A stretch of 64,000 nucleotides of DNA, taken from contig CBDCXJ010000007.1 in NCBI GenBank assembly GCA_965223695.1, forward strand, positions 1 through 64,000, read 5' to 3'. The notes beneath the pieces are model-generated. The model was given only the letters and a program-made list of their open reading frames with translations, did no database searches and was not told where the DNA came from. The position numbers were made by a program, and so were the translations under genes. Below are positions 9,101-17,335 of this stretch, one piece after another (position 1 is the stretch's first letter; every line of letters starts with the position of its first letter). This DNA comes from JAUVPB01 sp965223695 (GTDB lineage Bacteria > Actinomycetota > Thermoleophilia > Gaiellales > Gaiellaceae).

Positions 9101-10018
9101 CGTGTACTTGATGTGTCCGTCGCGGATCAGGCTGACATCGAACGTCGTTCCGCCAGCGTCGACGACGATCACGTTGGCGCCGAGCTCGTCGTCCTCCGCG
9201 TATGCGATCCCGGCCAGGGGTGCCATCGCGGGGCCCGACTTGCACATGTTGATCGGGCGCTCGACGACCTCGTCCAGGTGCATAACGCCGCCGCCCGAAG
9301 TACTGATCAGCAGCTCGCCGCCGAAACCGGCCGCCTCGAGATCGTTGCGGAACGAGCGCAGATGCTCCTGCATCAGCGGCTTGAGCGAAGCGTCTATCGC
9401 CGTCGAGGAGGTGCGCGGGTACTCGCGCACGACCGGGTTCAGCTCGTGCGAGAGCGTGAACGGCACGTCGGGCAGGAGCTCGCTGATCAGCTCGCCGACC
9501 AGTCGTTCGTGCTCGCCGTTAACGATCGACCAGAGGAAGCTGACGGCGACCGCCTCGACGTTTCGTTTCCCGAGTTTGCCGATGATCTCGCGTGCGGCTG
9601 CCCTGTCGAGCGGCGTCTCGATTCCACCCTCCGAGTTGATCCGCTCGGGAACCTCGTAGGTCAAGTGGCGGGGAATGTAGGGCTCGGGAAACGGCCGCCA
9701 AATCTCAAACGGATTGCGCTTGCCGCCCTGGCGCAGGACGAGGATGTCACGGAAGCCCTCGGTCACGACCGCCGCCGTCTTGGCGACCTTCGCCTCGGCG
9801 ATCGCGTTAGTCGCGCGCGTGGTTCCATAGGTGATGACGCCGGTGCGCGTGAGCAACTCGGCCGACTCGGCGCCGAGCGAGCGCGCCGCGTCGGCCAGCC
9901 CGACCTCGAAGCCGCGGTAGGGCTGCTCGGGGTCGGTCAGGCCCTTGCCCACGGTGAGATTGCCGGCCGCGTCACCGACGACGACGTCCGTGAACGTTCC
10001 GCCCACGTCGATCGCCAT
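6167..10018 (-). CDS. Fused hydantoinase/oxoprolinase HyuA-HyuB
   Basis: About 1,283 residues. The first 690 form a HyuA-type ATP-binding subunit (MAIDVGGTFTDVVVGD, VDAGGTTFDVSLI, GAGGGSIAW, SAGADPGPACYGRGG, VAGGGAAGLNIVPIARALG). From about residue 705 a HyuB subunit follows (DPVQLAIMANRLDAILREVT, HNDPYDGNSHPADHV, GGGGYGDPHEREPE). The family hydrolyses cyclic amides such as 5-oxoproline, hydantoin or N-methylhydantoin with ATP. Most bacterial versions use two genes; here they form one polypeptide. I placed the start at ATG 10018, because the family begins just before DVGGTFTD; a GTG at 10048 is an alternative. It diverges from the amidohydrolase gene across about 55 bp. The exact substrate is not readable from sequence. 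Confidence 0.93.
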   Translation of the reverse strand: MAIDVGGTFTDVVVGDAAGNLTVGKGLTDPEQPYRGFEVGLADAARSLGAESAELLTRTGVITYGTTRATNAIAEAKVAKTAAVVTEGFRDILVLRQGGKRNPFEIWRPFPEPYIPRHLTYEVPERINSEGGIETPLDRAAAREIIGKLGKRNVEAVAVSFLWSIVNGEHERLVGELISELLPDVPFTLSHELNPVVREYPRTSSTAIDASLKPLMQEHLRSFRNDLEAAGFGGELLISTSGGGVMHLDEVVERPINMCKSGPAMAPLAGIAYAEDDELGANVIVVDAGGTTFDVSLIRDGHIKYTRETWLIEEFVGHNLGIPTVDVRSIGAGGGSIAWTDEGGLLRVGPRSAGADPGPACYGRGGDRPTVTDAAVVLGYIDPKAFLGGRMELDIEAARGVVGQTAAALETSVEEAASAILTLSSEEMIKAIEAITVKDGVNPAESVLVAGGGAAGLNIVPIARALGCDRVLIPRTAGALSACGAQYSDIVAEFGGSCYAHSDDFDFDGVNRVLGDIDRQMDAFADRLVERGADSFSREYFTESRYLNQQWEMEIPVSTSRVSTAADVAELKRTFDAQHERLYEVKEPDGPIECINWNGRVTAGLARPRQRRAEINGAGPPRPDRTTRAYFGEAGAVETPIFLGDSLSSGQVIEGPAIIEEPITTIVVDERSRCTVTATGNYLLDVEPDESTGTRSDAGQIDPVQLAIMANRLDAILREVTETILLTARSTVIGLARDFSCGISTSEDEVLALEAGLPMHIYGTHLQAASIKREHPDFAEGDAFLHNDPYDGNSHPADHVTLVPVFHQGEHFFTVTVKCHQADTGNSIPTTYHAGARDVYEEGTLIFPCVRVQRDYEDVEDIVRMCRRRIRVPDQWYGDFSSAIGAARVGERGLKAFIAKYGRETVRAFVDQWLEYTSRRVEAEIKKLPAGRLHAKGKHDPLVPMLPDGIALETTIEVDPDAGMITVDLTNNPDNVPSGLNLTAATSTMGSMQAIFCCIDPLIQHNSGSFRHIDVKLREGGVVGIPRFPHSCSVATTNVSDVIINLTQEAFSQLGDDHGGAHTGLCFSGGAGVASGTDHRKGDAPYVTQLFLMNTGGPANARYDGMTYALAPAAIGLIYRDSVEIDEQRMPFLVHSVRLLPDSAGAGRRRGGPAAEVMVVARKSPVTIVSVQNGAVNPPRGVVGGHAANRASNTVIRADGAEEEQPAFFVAELADGDALRSIDSGGGGYGDPHEREPERVLHDVREGYVSPEAAREVYGVVVTGSVDDEALAVNQTGTAALRN

Positions 10019-10073
10019 GCGATATGTGGGCGCGCCATCCAGACCCACGGTGGGCGTGCACTATATTCGCGCC

Positions 10074-11198
10074 GTGGCTAGCCGACTCGAGGATCTGTGG
10101 ATCGCCGACGTCGACGTCCACCTGAACGAGGACCCGCTCGCGATGGCTGAGCACACCGAGGAGCGCTACCGCGGCTCGTTCCTCGAGATGCAGCACCACA
10201 CGGCGCGCTACCTCGACCTGCCCGGCCTCTCGGTCGGCTGGGAGTACATCGACCAGCCGATCCCCGGCCGCCATGCTGACGGCGACCCCGAATACGGCCA
10301 CGCCGACTGGGAGACGCGTGTAGTCAAGAGCGCGCGCCAGATGCGCGAGGAGCTCGACACGCTCTCGATCGATGTCGCGCTGATCATCCCCGACCATCTG
10401 CTGACGATCGCGGCCCTGCCGAGCCCGACCTGGGCCTGCGCGCTCGCGCGGGCGTACAACCGCTGGCTCGTTGCCGAGTGGCTGGATGCCGAGGAGGGTC
10501 TCTACGGCGCGATCGTCGCGCCGCCGCATGATCCTGCCGAGGCGGCTGCCGAGATCCGACGGCATGCGGGGCACCCGCGCGTCGCCGCCGCCTACCTGCC
10601 GACGGCCGCCGTCAGTCCGCACTGGGGCCACAGGCAGTACGACCCGATCTTCGACGCCGCCCAGGAGACCGGGCTACCTGTGGTTTTCCACAGCGTCCAG
10701 ATCCTCCATCCGAACTTCCCCCACAACGTCCACGACATCGAGCCGCTCGGCGTGCGCCACGCGCTCATTCATCCACTCGGGATGATCACCAACCTGATGA
10801 GCATGATCGGCACCGGCGTGCCCGTGCGCTTCCCCGAGCTGAAGATCGTCTTCACGGAGGCCGGGATCACCTGGGTGCCGTTCGTCGCCTGGAAACTCGA
10901 CAAGGAGTACACCGAACGACGGCGCGAGTTCCCCCTCTACGACGAGCCGCCGAGCCACTATGTCAAGCAGTTCTTCTACGCGACTCAGCCGATCGAGGAG
11001 CCCTCCTCGCCGGCGGCGCTCGTGTCGGTGATGGAGCTGCTGCCCTTGACCGACCAGGTCATGTTCGCTTCGGACTGGCCGCACCACGACTTCGACCACC
11101 CGAGCCACGTGTTGAAGCTGCCGCTCGAGGACGACGCGATGGCCCGGGTCTTCGGGGGGACGGCGGCGGGCGTGTTCGGGTTCGAGCGACCGGGATGA
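10074..11198 (+). CDS. Amidohydrolase-2 family metal-dependent hydrolase/decarboxylase
   Basis: A 374-residue TIM-barrel protein of the ACMSD/2,3-dihydroxybenzoate-decarboxylase-like amidohydrolase group. Visible landmarks are VDVHLNED at the N-terminus, a histidine in VVFHSVQ, the acidic FTEAGITWVPF, and the C-terminal FASDWPHHDFDHP carrying the catalytic aspartate and neighbouring histidines. The first motif is VDVH rather than DxHxH, so metal ligation may differ. I chose GTG 10074 because the family starts close to the first strand; ATG 10017 is in frame but would overlap the divergent gene. The Rieske gene follows after three bases, which suggests an oxygenase-linked pathway, but no oxygenase is adjacent. 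Confidence 0.85.
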   Translation: MASRLEDLWIADVDVHLNEDPLAMAEHTEERYRGSFLEMQHHTARYLDLPGLSVGWEYIDQPIPGRHADGDPEYGHADWETRVVKSARQMREELDTLSIDVALIIPDHLLTIAALPSPTWACALARAYNRWLVAEWLDAEEGLYGAIVAPPHDPAEAAAEIRRHAGHPRVAAAYLPTAAVSPHWGHRQYDPIFDAAQETGLPVVFHSVQILHPNFPHNVHDIEPLGVRHALIHPLGMITNLMSMIGTGVPVRFPELKIVFTEAGITWVPFVAWKLDKEYTERRREFPLYDEPPSHYVKQFFYATQPIEEPSSPAALVSVMELLPLTDQVMFASDWPHHDFDHPSHVLKLPLEDDAMARVFGGTAAGVFGFERPG

Positions 11199-11201
11199 CC
11201 C

Positions 11202-11588
11202 GTGTGCCCGCCTGAAGAAACGCCGACCGGCGACGGGCGATCCCACCGCGTCTGCGCCGTCGACGAGCTGCCGCCGGGCTCGCGCCGCGTCGTGCGCATC
11301 GACGGGCGGGAGCTCGCCGTGATCAACGTCGAGGGCGAGTTCATCGCGCTACGCAACCGATGTGCCCACCAGGGCGGGCCGCTCGGGGAAGGGCCGTTGA
11401 CGCGAACGGTCGTCGGGAGCGAGGCGAGCGGCTGGGAGCCAGAGCCGTGGGACGGCATCGTGATCCGCTGCCCCTGGCACGGGCTCGAGTACGACGTCTC
11501 GAGCGGGCGCGTGCCCGGCGACCCGCGCTGGCGCGTCAAGGTCTACGAGACGCGCGTGCGTGACGGACACGTCGAGGTGACGGTGTGA
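11202..11588 (+). CDS. Rieske 2Fe-2S ferredoxin-type protein
   Basis: A 128-residue soluble Rieske domain. The two cluster half-sites are complete: CAHQGG (Cys and His) and CPWHGLEYD (Cys and His). There is no catalytic oxygenase domain, so it is an electron-transfer protein or the small component of a larger enzyme. It starts at GTG 11202, three bases after the amidohydrolase stop, and is almost certainly co-transcribed with it. No matching ferredoxin reductase lies next to it. The partner could be any oxygenase in the cell; the amidohydrolase link only suggests that both act on one substrate. Confidence 0.9.
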   Translation: MCPPEETPTGDGRSHRVCAVDELPPGSRRVVRIDGRELAVINVEGEFIALRNRCAHQGGPLGEGPLTRTVVGSEASGWEPEPWDGIVIRCPWHGLEYDVSSGRVPGDPRWRVKVYETRVRDGHVEVTV

Positions 11589-11589
11589 C

Positions 11590-11900
11590 GATGGCGCCAC
11601 GGATCAGCTCACTCCGGGGCAGCAACGCCAGCTAGCCAAGGAGTTGGCGGATCTCGAGGGCCGCGATACCTGGCCGGCACCGGATGGTGCGAAGCTGCGA
11701 CGATGGGTCCAGGAAGGGTTATCGCGCGATGATCGGGTCAGGCGTCGAATGAGCAAGGCTTCGAGCTCATGGGAGTTTCGCGGCCCACCGCGCTCAAGTA
11801 CTTGCGTCGCCTGGTTGAGCGTGACCTCATGACGCACGTCGGGACATCACTCAAGGATCCTCGCGGGTACTGGCGCCTTACTCGCGGATCGGAAGAGTAG
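11590..11900 (+). pseudogene. Relict of a winged-helix-turn-helix protein
   Basis: Two pieces of one protein in different frames. The first frame (about 11590-11770) reads LTPGQQRQLAKELADLEGR and continues to WVQEGLSRDD. The second (11769-11900) gives a 43-residue tail, beginning GVSRPTALKYLRRLVERDL and ending GYWRLTR before TAG, which has the look of a winged HTH with recognition helix and wing. The switch of frame near 11760 suggests a one- or two-base indel in a former regulator or Fic/AlbA-type C-terminus. There is no good start. It fills the convergent space between the Rieske gene and the molybdenum-hydroxylase operon. Confidence 0.5.
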
Positions 11901-11969
11901 AGCTCCGAACCCCATCAATAGAAGTTCTGGAAACGCCAAGTTTCTAGGCGACGGCGCGAAAGAGGCGCT

Positions 11970-14267
11970 TCAGCTCCCGTTCGACCGAGGCCCGTTGAGC
12001 GCCCAGTAGACCCGTTCGGGCCTGAGCGGAAGGTCACGGATCCTCGTTCCCGTGGCATCCGCGACCGCGTTGCCGATCGCGGCGGGGGTGAGCGATACGG
12101 GAGGCTCGCCCACGCCCTTGGCCCCGAACGGGCCATGCTCGAGCGGCTCCTCGACCAGGATGGCTGTGAGCTCGGGAGCATCGGCGCTGGTCACGAGGTG
12201 GTAGTCGAGAAACGAGGGGTTCTCGATGTTCCCCTCCTCGTCATAGACCAGCGTCTCGTAGAGCGCCGCGCCCGCTCCCATGACGGCACCGCCCTCGATC
12301 TGACCCTCGCACATCTCCGGGTTGATCGCCTTGCCGACGTCGTGCGCCGCGGATATGCGCAGCAGCGTGACGCCCCCCGTCTCGGTGTCGACCTCGACCT
12401 CGACCGCCTGAGCGCCGTACATGTAGTACGCGGCGGCCTGTGGCGAGTGGCCGGTTTCGGGATCGAGCTCGATTCCGCCGGGGGCACACTCACCCTCGCC
12501 ACGTAGGACACCGTCCGAGCCGGCGGCGGCCGTGACAATTTCCGACGCGTCGCAGCGACGCTCGGGCTCGCTCTCGAGCGAGACGACGCCGCCCTGCAGT
12601 CGGAGGTCGGTTGGCTCGCAGTTGCCGATGACGAGCGGCGCGAACTCGAGCAGCTTCTCGCGCAGGTTGGCCGCCGCCTGGCGCACGGCGTTGCCGACGT
12701 GATACGTGCTCCGGCTCGAGGTCGTCGAGGCGTCGTAGGGCGTGACGTGGGTGTCGAGCGGAGCGTAGGTCACGCGCTCGAGCGGAACGTCAAGCTCCTC
12801 GGCCGCGATCTGCGACTGAATGGTGTTGCAGCCCTGGCCGATCTCGACGGTCCCGGCAAGCACCGTGACGTTCCCCTGGCCGTCGAGCGTGACCGTGGCC
12901 TCTGATGCCGTGCTGGCTTTAGTCGGCTTGATCAGGCATGCCAGGCCTCGACCCACGCCGTCTGCAGAGGCTGCAGCCGCATCGAGTGCGGCGGAGGCCT
13001 GCTCCAGGCACTCCGCGAGGCCGACCGACTCGAGCTTCTCGCCCCAGTAGGAGACGTCACCCTCGCTGAAGACGTTCTTCAGGCGGAACTCGAGCGGATC
13101 AATCGCGAGCTGCTTGGCGAGCTCGTCGGTGTGCTGCTCGCACGCCCACGTGCCTTGGGGAATGCCGTAGCCGCGAAACGCGCCGCTGACGGGCTTGTTG
13201 GTGTAGACCGAGTAGGCATCGACCCAGACGTTCGGGATCCGGTAGGGCCCGGGCGCGAACTGGCTCCCGCGGATGCACACGGTGGCGCTCTTCTCGTTGT
13301 AGGCGCCGCCGTCCCAGTAGATCTCCACCTTGCGAGCATTGAGCATGCCGTCGCTCATGACGCCGCTCTTGACCGTGACGACCGCCCCGTGTCGCGTCAG
13401 CGTCGAGCGGAACGTCTCCTCGCGCGAGTACTTGACCCGCACCGGCGTTCCGTCGGTGTACATGGCCAGCGCGAGCGCGATCTGCTCGACCTTGAGGCCG
13501 CCCTTCGAGCCGAAGCCGCCACCCTGCAGCGGGTTGATGAAGCGAAGGTCTTCGAGCGGACGATCGAGCGCCGCGGCCAGCTCCTCGCGCGTGCGAAACG
13601 GCGCGTCGTTCGGGCTCCAGATCGTGATGCGACCGCTCCCGGGATCGACCTGGGCGTGTGCCGAGTGCGGTTCCATGGCCGCGTGGGAGATCGACGGGAG
13701 CGAGTAGGTCTCCTCGAGCACGACGTCCGACTCAGCGAAGCCGGCCTCGACGTCGCCCGTGCGAAGCTTGAAGTGCTCGAGGACGTTGGGCAACTTGCCC
13801 GGCGAGACAAAATCGGCCTTACGGTAGTCGTCGAACCCCTCGTGAATCGCGATCGAGTCTTCTCGACACGCGTCGGTCGGCGAAAGGTATGCCGGCAGGT
13901 CGTCGTAGGTGATCTCGATCAGCGCGGCCGCCGCCTGGGCCGTGTCCTCGTCGACGGCGGCAACGGCAGCGACGGGCTCGCCGATATAGCGGACCTTCTC
14001 GGTGGCGAGGAACGGCTGGTCCTTGATCGTCTCGCCGAAGATGAAGGGAACGTCGCGCCCGGTGACGACGGCCTCGACGCCCGGGTAGGACTCGGCGCGA
14101 CTGGTATCGACGTCGACGATCAGCGCGTGCGCGCGGTCGCTGAAGACCGCCTTGCCGTAGAGCATCCCGGGCAGCACGAGGTCGTAGCCGTAGATCGCCC
14201 GACCCGAGACCTTGTCGTCGGCCTCGACCCGGGTGGGCGATTGCCCGACGTACTTGAGCTCAGTCAC
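11970..14267 (-). CDS. Molybdenum hydroxylase large subunit (xanthine dehydrogenase/CoxL family)
   Basis: A 765-residue molybdopterin-cytosine-dinucleotide-type catalytic subunit. Landmarks are the N-terminal DKVSGRAIYGYDLVLPGML, the substrate-pocket AFRGYGIPQ (xanthine/aldehyde-type, not the CO-dehydrogenase AYRCSFR), LAGTVEIGQGCNT, and the catalytic glutamate in GAKGVGEPPVSLTP near the C-terminus. The enzyme class hydroxylates N-heterocycles or aldehydes with water as oxygen source. Its GTG start overlaps the end of the 2Fe-2S subunit gene by eight bases. It is the last gene of the ten-gene operon. The substrate is unknown; the presence of PyrD/PyrE homologues upstream suggests a pyrimidine- or purine-like ring. 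Confidence 0.93.
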   Translation of the reverse strand: MTELKYVGQSPTRVEADDKVSGRAIYGYDLVLPGMLYGKAVFSDRAHALIVDVDTSRAESYPGVEAVVTGRDVPFIFGETIKDQPFLATEKVRYIGEPVAAVAAVDEDTAQAAAALIEITYDDLPAYLSPTDACREDSIAIHEGFDDYRKADFVSPGKLPNVLEHFKLRTGDVEAGFAESDVVLEETYSLPSISHAAMEPHSAHAQVDPGSGRITIWSPNDAPFRTREELAAALDRPLEDLRFINPLQGGGFGSKGGLKVEQIALALAMYTDGTPVRVKYSREETFRSTLTRHGAVVTVKSGVMSDGMLNARKVEIYWDGGAYNEKSATVCIRGSQFAPGPYRIPNVWVDAYSVYTNKPVSGAFRGYGIPQGTWACEQHTDELAKQLAIDPLEFRLKNVFSEGDVSYWGEKLESVGLAECLEQASAALDAAAASADGVGRGLACLIKPTKASTASEATVTLDGQGNVTVLAGTVEIGQGCNTIQSQIAAEELDVPLERVTYAPLDTHVTPYDASTTSSRSTYHVGNAVRQAAANLREKLLEFAPLVIGNCEPTDLRLQGGVVSLESEPERRCDASEIVTAAAGSDGVLRGEGECAPGGIELDPETGHSPQAAAYYMYGAQAVEVEVDTETGGVTLLRISAAHDVGKAINPEMCEGQIEGGAVMGAGAALYETLVYDEEGNIENPSFLDYHLVTSADAPELTAILVEEPLEHGPFGAKGVGEPPVSLTPAAIGNAVADATGTRIRDLPLRPERVYWALNGPRSNGS

Positions 14268-14778
14268 GTTTGCCTCCGACCGGCTCGGCGTTGCGCAACT
14301 CGTCTGCCGCGCTTTGCACGGCGTCGACGATGGCTCCGTACCCCGTGCAGCGGCACAGGTTTCCCGCCAGGGCGAAGCGGATGTCGTCAGCCGAGGGGGC
14401 CGGGTTCTCGGCGAGCAGCGAGCGCGCCATCATGATGATCCCGGGGGTGCAGTAGCCGCACTGCGCTCCGTGGTGGCGAACGAAAGCCTCCTGCAGTGGG
14501 TGCTGCCCGCCCGTGCCGCGCACGCTCTCGATCGTCTCGACGACGGCGCCGTCGAGCTCCCCGGAGAAGACGAGACAGGAGTTGACGGGCCGGCCGTCGA
14601 GCATGACCGTGCACGCGCCGCAGTCGCCCGTGCCGCAACCCTCCTTGGTGCCCGTCAGCCCGAGCCCGTCGCGAAGCAGGTCGAGCAGCAGCCGGTGCGC
14701 GGGCACGCTCATTGACCGCTCGTCACCGTTGAGCGTGAAGGTGACCGTCGTCTCGGCGGAGCCTTGTGCGTCGCTCAA
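14260..14778 (-). CDS. Molybdenum hydroxylase 2Fe-2S small subunit
   Basis: A 172-residue CoxS/XdhC-type iron-sulfur subunit. The N-terminal plant-type cluster has GCGTGDCGACTVMLDG plus a later cysteine (VNSCLVF); the C-terminal cluster has CGYCTPG and LCRCTGYG. It passes electrons from the Mo centre to the FAD subunit. The frame is open upstream to 14919, but the start is set by the strong ribosome-binding site GGGAGGAAG five bases before TTG 14778. That TTG overlaps the TGA of the FAD subunit gene (TTGA), so translation is coupled. Confidence 0.93.
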   Translation of the reverse strand: MSDAQGSAETTVTFTLNGDERSMSVPAHRLLLDLLRDGLGLTGTKEGCGTGDCGACTVMLDGRPVNSCLVFSGELDGAVVETIESVRGTGGQHPLQEAFVRHHGAQCGYCTPGIIMMARSLLAENPAPSADDIRFALAGNLCRCTGYGAIVDAVQSAADELRNAEPVGGKRD

Positions 14779-15689
14779 TGTCGCTTCCTCCCTCTGTCTC
14801 GCCAAGGTATGGGGCCTGGCGCCCTCGCAGCAGCGTTGAGCAGCGCTCGCCGGGTCAAGACGCGCACCATCTCGCGCCGGTACTCGGCCGATGAGCGGAC
14901 GTCGTCGATCGGCGAGCACGCCTCGGCGGCCATAGCGCCAGCCTCGCTTGCGAGACCGTCGTCGAGAACCTTGCCGAGCAGGTGCGCCTCGGCCGCGCTG
15001 GCGCGGATCGGCGTCGGCGCAACGGCACCCAACGCGATAGCGACCGCTTCGACGGTCTTCGCCTCGTCGGCGACGACGGTCACGCCGACCCCGACGATCG
15101 CGAGATCCATCGCCTGGCGTGGCGAGAGCTTGATGTACTCGCCCCTTAAGCGCGCATCCGTCGGCGGGATGTGCACGGCGGCCAGGATCTCGCCGTCGCG
15201 CAGCGTGGTCTGACCCGGGCCGAGGAGGAAGTCGTCGATCGTGCTCGAGCGCTCGCTCGTTCCGTCGCTGATGCTGAGGGTGGCGTCGAGCGCCATCAGG
15301 CTGGGGATCGTGTCCGCCGAGGGAGAGGCGTTCGCGAGGTTGCCGCCGATCGTGGCCCGGTGGCGGATCTGGATGCCGCCCACCTCGCCGGCCGACTGTG
15401 CGAGGAACGGGTAGCGCTCGTTGATCGGCGCCGAGCTCTCGATCTCGGCGAGCGTGGTCAGCGCACCGAGCGTCAGCGAGCCGTCGGCCTTCTCGGCGAT
15501 TCCCGCCAGGTCGGGGATCCGCTTCAGATCGATGACGTTGTCCGGGTCGAGGCCCTGCTCCTTGACCTTGATCACGAGATCGGTTCCACCGGCCAGGAAG
15601 TGGCTCCCGTCGGAGAGTGCCTGCTTCAGCTCGCTGGCCGCTGCAAGGGCACCTGGTTGGTGCATCTCGAACGGCATGGGTCGTCTCAT
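14775..15689 (-). CDS. Molybdenum hydroxylase FAD-binding medium subunit
   Basis: A 304-residue CoxM/XdhB-type flavoprotein. The FAD motifs are present: HFLAGGTDLVIKVKEQ near residue 32 and IRHRATIGGNLANASPSADT near residue 110 (equivalent to the TIGGN motif), followed by the CO_deh_flav_C-type tail. It sits between the deacetylase gene (four-base ATGA overlap at its start) and the 2Fe-2S subunit (TTGA overlap at its end). Order in the operon is medium-small-large, the classic arrangement for this enzyme group. It should complete the Mo/2Fe-2S/FAD electron chain and hand electrons to NAD or a quinone. Confidence 0.92.
   Translation of the reverse strand: MRRPMPFEMHQPGALAAASELKQALSDGSHFLAGGTDLVIKVKEQGLDPDNVIDLKRIPDLAGIAEKADGSLTLGALTTLAEIESSAPINERYPFLAQSAGEVGGIQIRHRATIGGNLANASPSADTIPSLMALDATLSISDGTSERSSTIDDFLLGPGQTTLRDGEILAAVHIPPTDARLRGEYIKLSPRQAMDLAIVGVGVTVVADEAKTVEAVAIALGAVAPTPIRASAAEAHLLGKVLDDGLASEAGAMAAEACSPIDDVRSSAEYRREMVRVLTRRALLNAAARAPGPIPWRDRGRKRH
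14784..14792 (-). promoter_or_regulatory. Ribosome-binding site fixing the TTG start of the 2Fe-2S subunit
   Basis: GGGAGGAAG on the minus strand, five bases upstream of TTG 14778. It lies inside the end of the FAD-subunit gene and decides between this TTG and a much longer open frame. Confidence 0.7.
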
Positions 15690-16594
15690 GCGGGCGCGCT
15701 CCCGGGCACGGTGCCCTCGGGCAGACTCGACACGTGCTCGTAGATGTCGCGTGGGCGGGTCAACCAGATCTGCGCCGACTCGGGGTGGTGCACGATGTGC
15801 TCGAGGATCGTGCGCAGACCGGCGAGCCTATACGGCTGCCCGACGACGAAGGTGTGCAGGGGAAGGCTGAAGACGAGCGGCTGGTGCTCGCTCTGGCGGA
15901 GCAGCTCTTCGAAGTGGCCGAGCGTCATCGTCGTGAACTCCTCGGCCGAGTGACGGCGGGTGAGCATCGCGGGCGAGTCGTTGATCTCTGTGTGGTACGG
16001 AATCGAGAGCAGGTTTCCCGCGCGCGTCCCCATCCAGATCGGCTGGTCGTCGCAGGGCCAGTCCATGACGTAGCGGTAGCCGGCCTCGGCGAGCAGGTCG
16101 AGGGTGTCATGGCTCTCGGCGATCCATGGTCCCATCCACCCGCCCGGTGGCGCGCCTTCATTCCGTCGGTACGCCCCGGTTGCTTCGTCGATCAGGGCGC
16201 TCTCGCCCTCCTCAGGGAGCTCGCTCTGGCGCTCGCTGTTCGATCGGCCGTGTCCGACGATCTCGTCGTCGCGCTCGCGTATCCGGGCCGGGATCTGCGG
16301 GGCGAAGTCGTAGATGCTCGAGTTCATCAGGTGGCACGCGGGCAGGTCGAGCTCGTCGAAGAGGTCGAAGATGCGCCAGATCCCCACCCGTAGGCCGTAG
16401 TCGCGCCAGGCGTAGTTGCGCACGTCCGGCTCGGGCCCGAGCTGCGTCGGCGTGTGCCCGAGCCCTTCCCCGAAGCTGAAGCGCTCGATGTTGAGCGCGA
16501 GGTACACGGCCAGCCGTTTTCCGTCGGGCCAGCTGTAGTCGGGCCGCTCGGTGATCGGCGAGTAGTCGTAGCGACCGTGGCTCTTCAGCTCCAT
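15686..16594 (-). CDS. PuuE-like polysaccharide deacetylase-family hydrolase
   Basis: A 302-residue NodB-fold protein. The opening RYDYSPITERPDYSWPDGKR and the GHGRSNSERQ segment are typical of the PuuE/allantoinase-like branch, which opens ureide rings, rather than of chitin or peptidoglycan deacetylases. It has no signal peptide, which fits a cytoplasmic small-molecule substrate. It starts nine bases after pyrE and overlaps the FAD-subunit gene by four bases. In this operon a cyclic-amide hydrolase role is the natural reading: it could open the ring after oxidation by the neighbouring enzymes. Substrate identity is inference only. Confidence 0.82.
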   Translation of the reverse strand: MELKSHGRYDYSPITERPDYSWPDGKRLAVYLALNIERFSFGEGLGHTPTQLGPEPDVRNYAWRDYGLRVGIWRIFDLFDELDLPACHLMNSSIYDFAPQIPARIRERDDEIVGHGRSNSERQSELPEEGESALIDEATGAYRRNEGAPPGGWMGPWIAESHDTLDLLAEAGYRYVMDWPCDDQPIWMGTRAGNLLSIPYHTEINDSPAMLTRRHSAEEFTTMTLGHFEELLRQSEHQPLVFSLPLHTFVVGQPYRLAGLRTILEHIVHHPESAQIWLTRPRDIYEHVSSLPEGTVPGSAPA

Positions 16595-16603
16595 GACACA
16601 GAC

Positions 16604-17335
16604 CTAACGCTGAGGGTTTCCCGCGTACGGCTGCGCGATTGGCTTCTGCTCGCCGACGCCTCCGTGCGATCGCGACCAGCTGATCGGGTCGTCGAGGAAG
16701 CGCTCGAGCTCGGCAAGCGTCTCGCCGTCGACGACCGAGCCGGCCCTGGCAGCGTCGAGCACGTCGGCCCATGAGGCGAGGCTGTGCAGCTTGAGCCCCT
16801 GGTCGCGGAAGTGCTCGGTCGAGTCGGGGAAGATGCCGTACCAGAAGAGCGTTACGACGTCCTCTACGTCCATTCCCGCCGCGCGCATCGCGCTGGCGAA
16901 CTTGAACTTGCTGCGGCCGTCGGTCGCGATGTCGTCGACGAGCAGCGTTGGCTGCCCGGGCTCGAAGTGCCCCTCGACCTGTGCGTTCCTGGCGAACCCC
17001 TTGGGCTGTTTGCGCACGTACTGCATCGGCACGTCGAGCTCCTCGGCTATCCAGGCCGCGAAGGGAATGCCGGCGGTCTCGGCGCCCGCGACCGAGTCGA
17101 ACCGCTCGACGCCCACCTCTGCCCGAATCATGGCGGTTGCATCCGCGACGAGCTGACGCCGCGCGGTGGGGAACGAGATCAGGTGACGGCAGTCGATGTA
17201 GACGGGGCTGGCCCAGCCCGACGTGAAGATGAACGGGCTGTCGGCGTAGAAGTGCACGGCTCCGAGCGAGAGAAGCGCCTCGGCCGTGCGCGAGGCAGCC
17301 GCCGAGCGATCGAAGGCCCCGGCCTCACGGCTCAC
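16604..17335 (-). CDS. pyrE: Orotate phosphoribosyltransferase-type enzyme
   Basis: 243 residues from GTG 17335. The N-terminal half has the OPRTase pattern FTSGWASPVYIDCRHL; the PRPP-binding loop is TLLVDDIATDGRS; the conserved KPKG-like stretch reads RKQPKGFARNAQVEG. Known reaction: orotate plus PRPP to OMP and pyrophosphate. The start overlaps the pyrD stop by four bases (GTGA). Longer open frame upstream is inside pyrD and was discarded. PyrE is usually anabolic, but here no pyrB, pyrC, carAB or pyrF is present and the downstream genes are a deacetylase and a molybdenum hydroxylase. It could act on an orotate analogue or feed a breakdown product into nucleotides. Confidence 0.88.
   Translation of the reverse strand: MSREAGAFDRSAAASRTAEALLSLGAVHFYADSPFIFTSGWASPVYIDCRHLISFPTARRQLVADATAMIRAEVGVERFDSVAGAETAGIPFAAWIAEELDVPMQYVRKQPKGFARNAQVEGHFEPGQPTLLVDDIATDGRSKFKFASAMRAAGMDVEDVVTLFWYGIFPDSTEHFRDQGLKLHSLASWADVLDAARAGSVVDGETLAELERFLDDPISWSRSHGGVGEQKPIAQPYAGNPQR

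Noticed and set aside
8516..10081. Long open frames on the plus strand (also 6320-8005)
   Set aside because: Antisense to the fused HyuA-HyuB gene; no recognisable domain and skewed composition. They are shadows of the real gene.
13131..14435. 434-codon plus-strand frame
   Set aside because: Antisense to the molybdenum hydroxylase large and small subunits; no motif.
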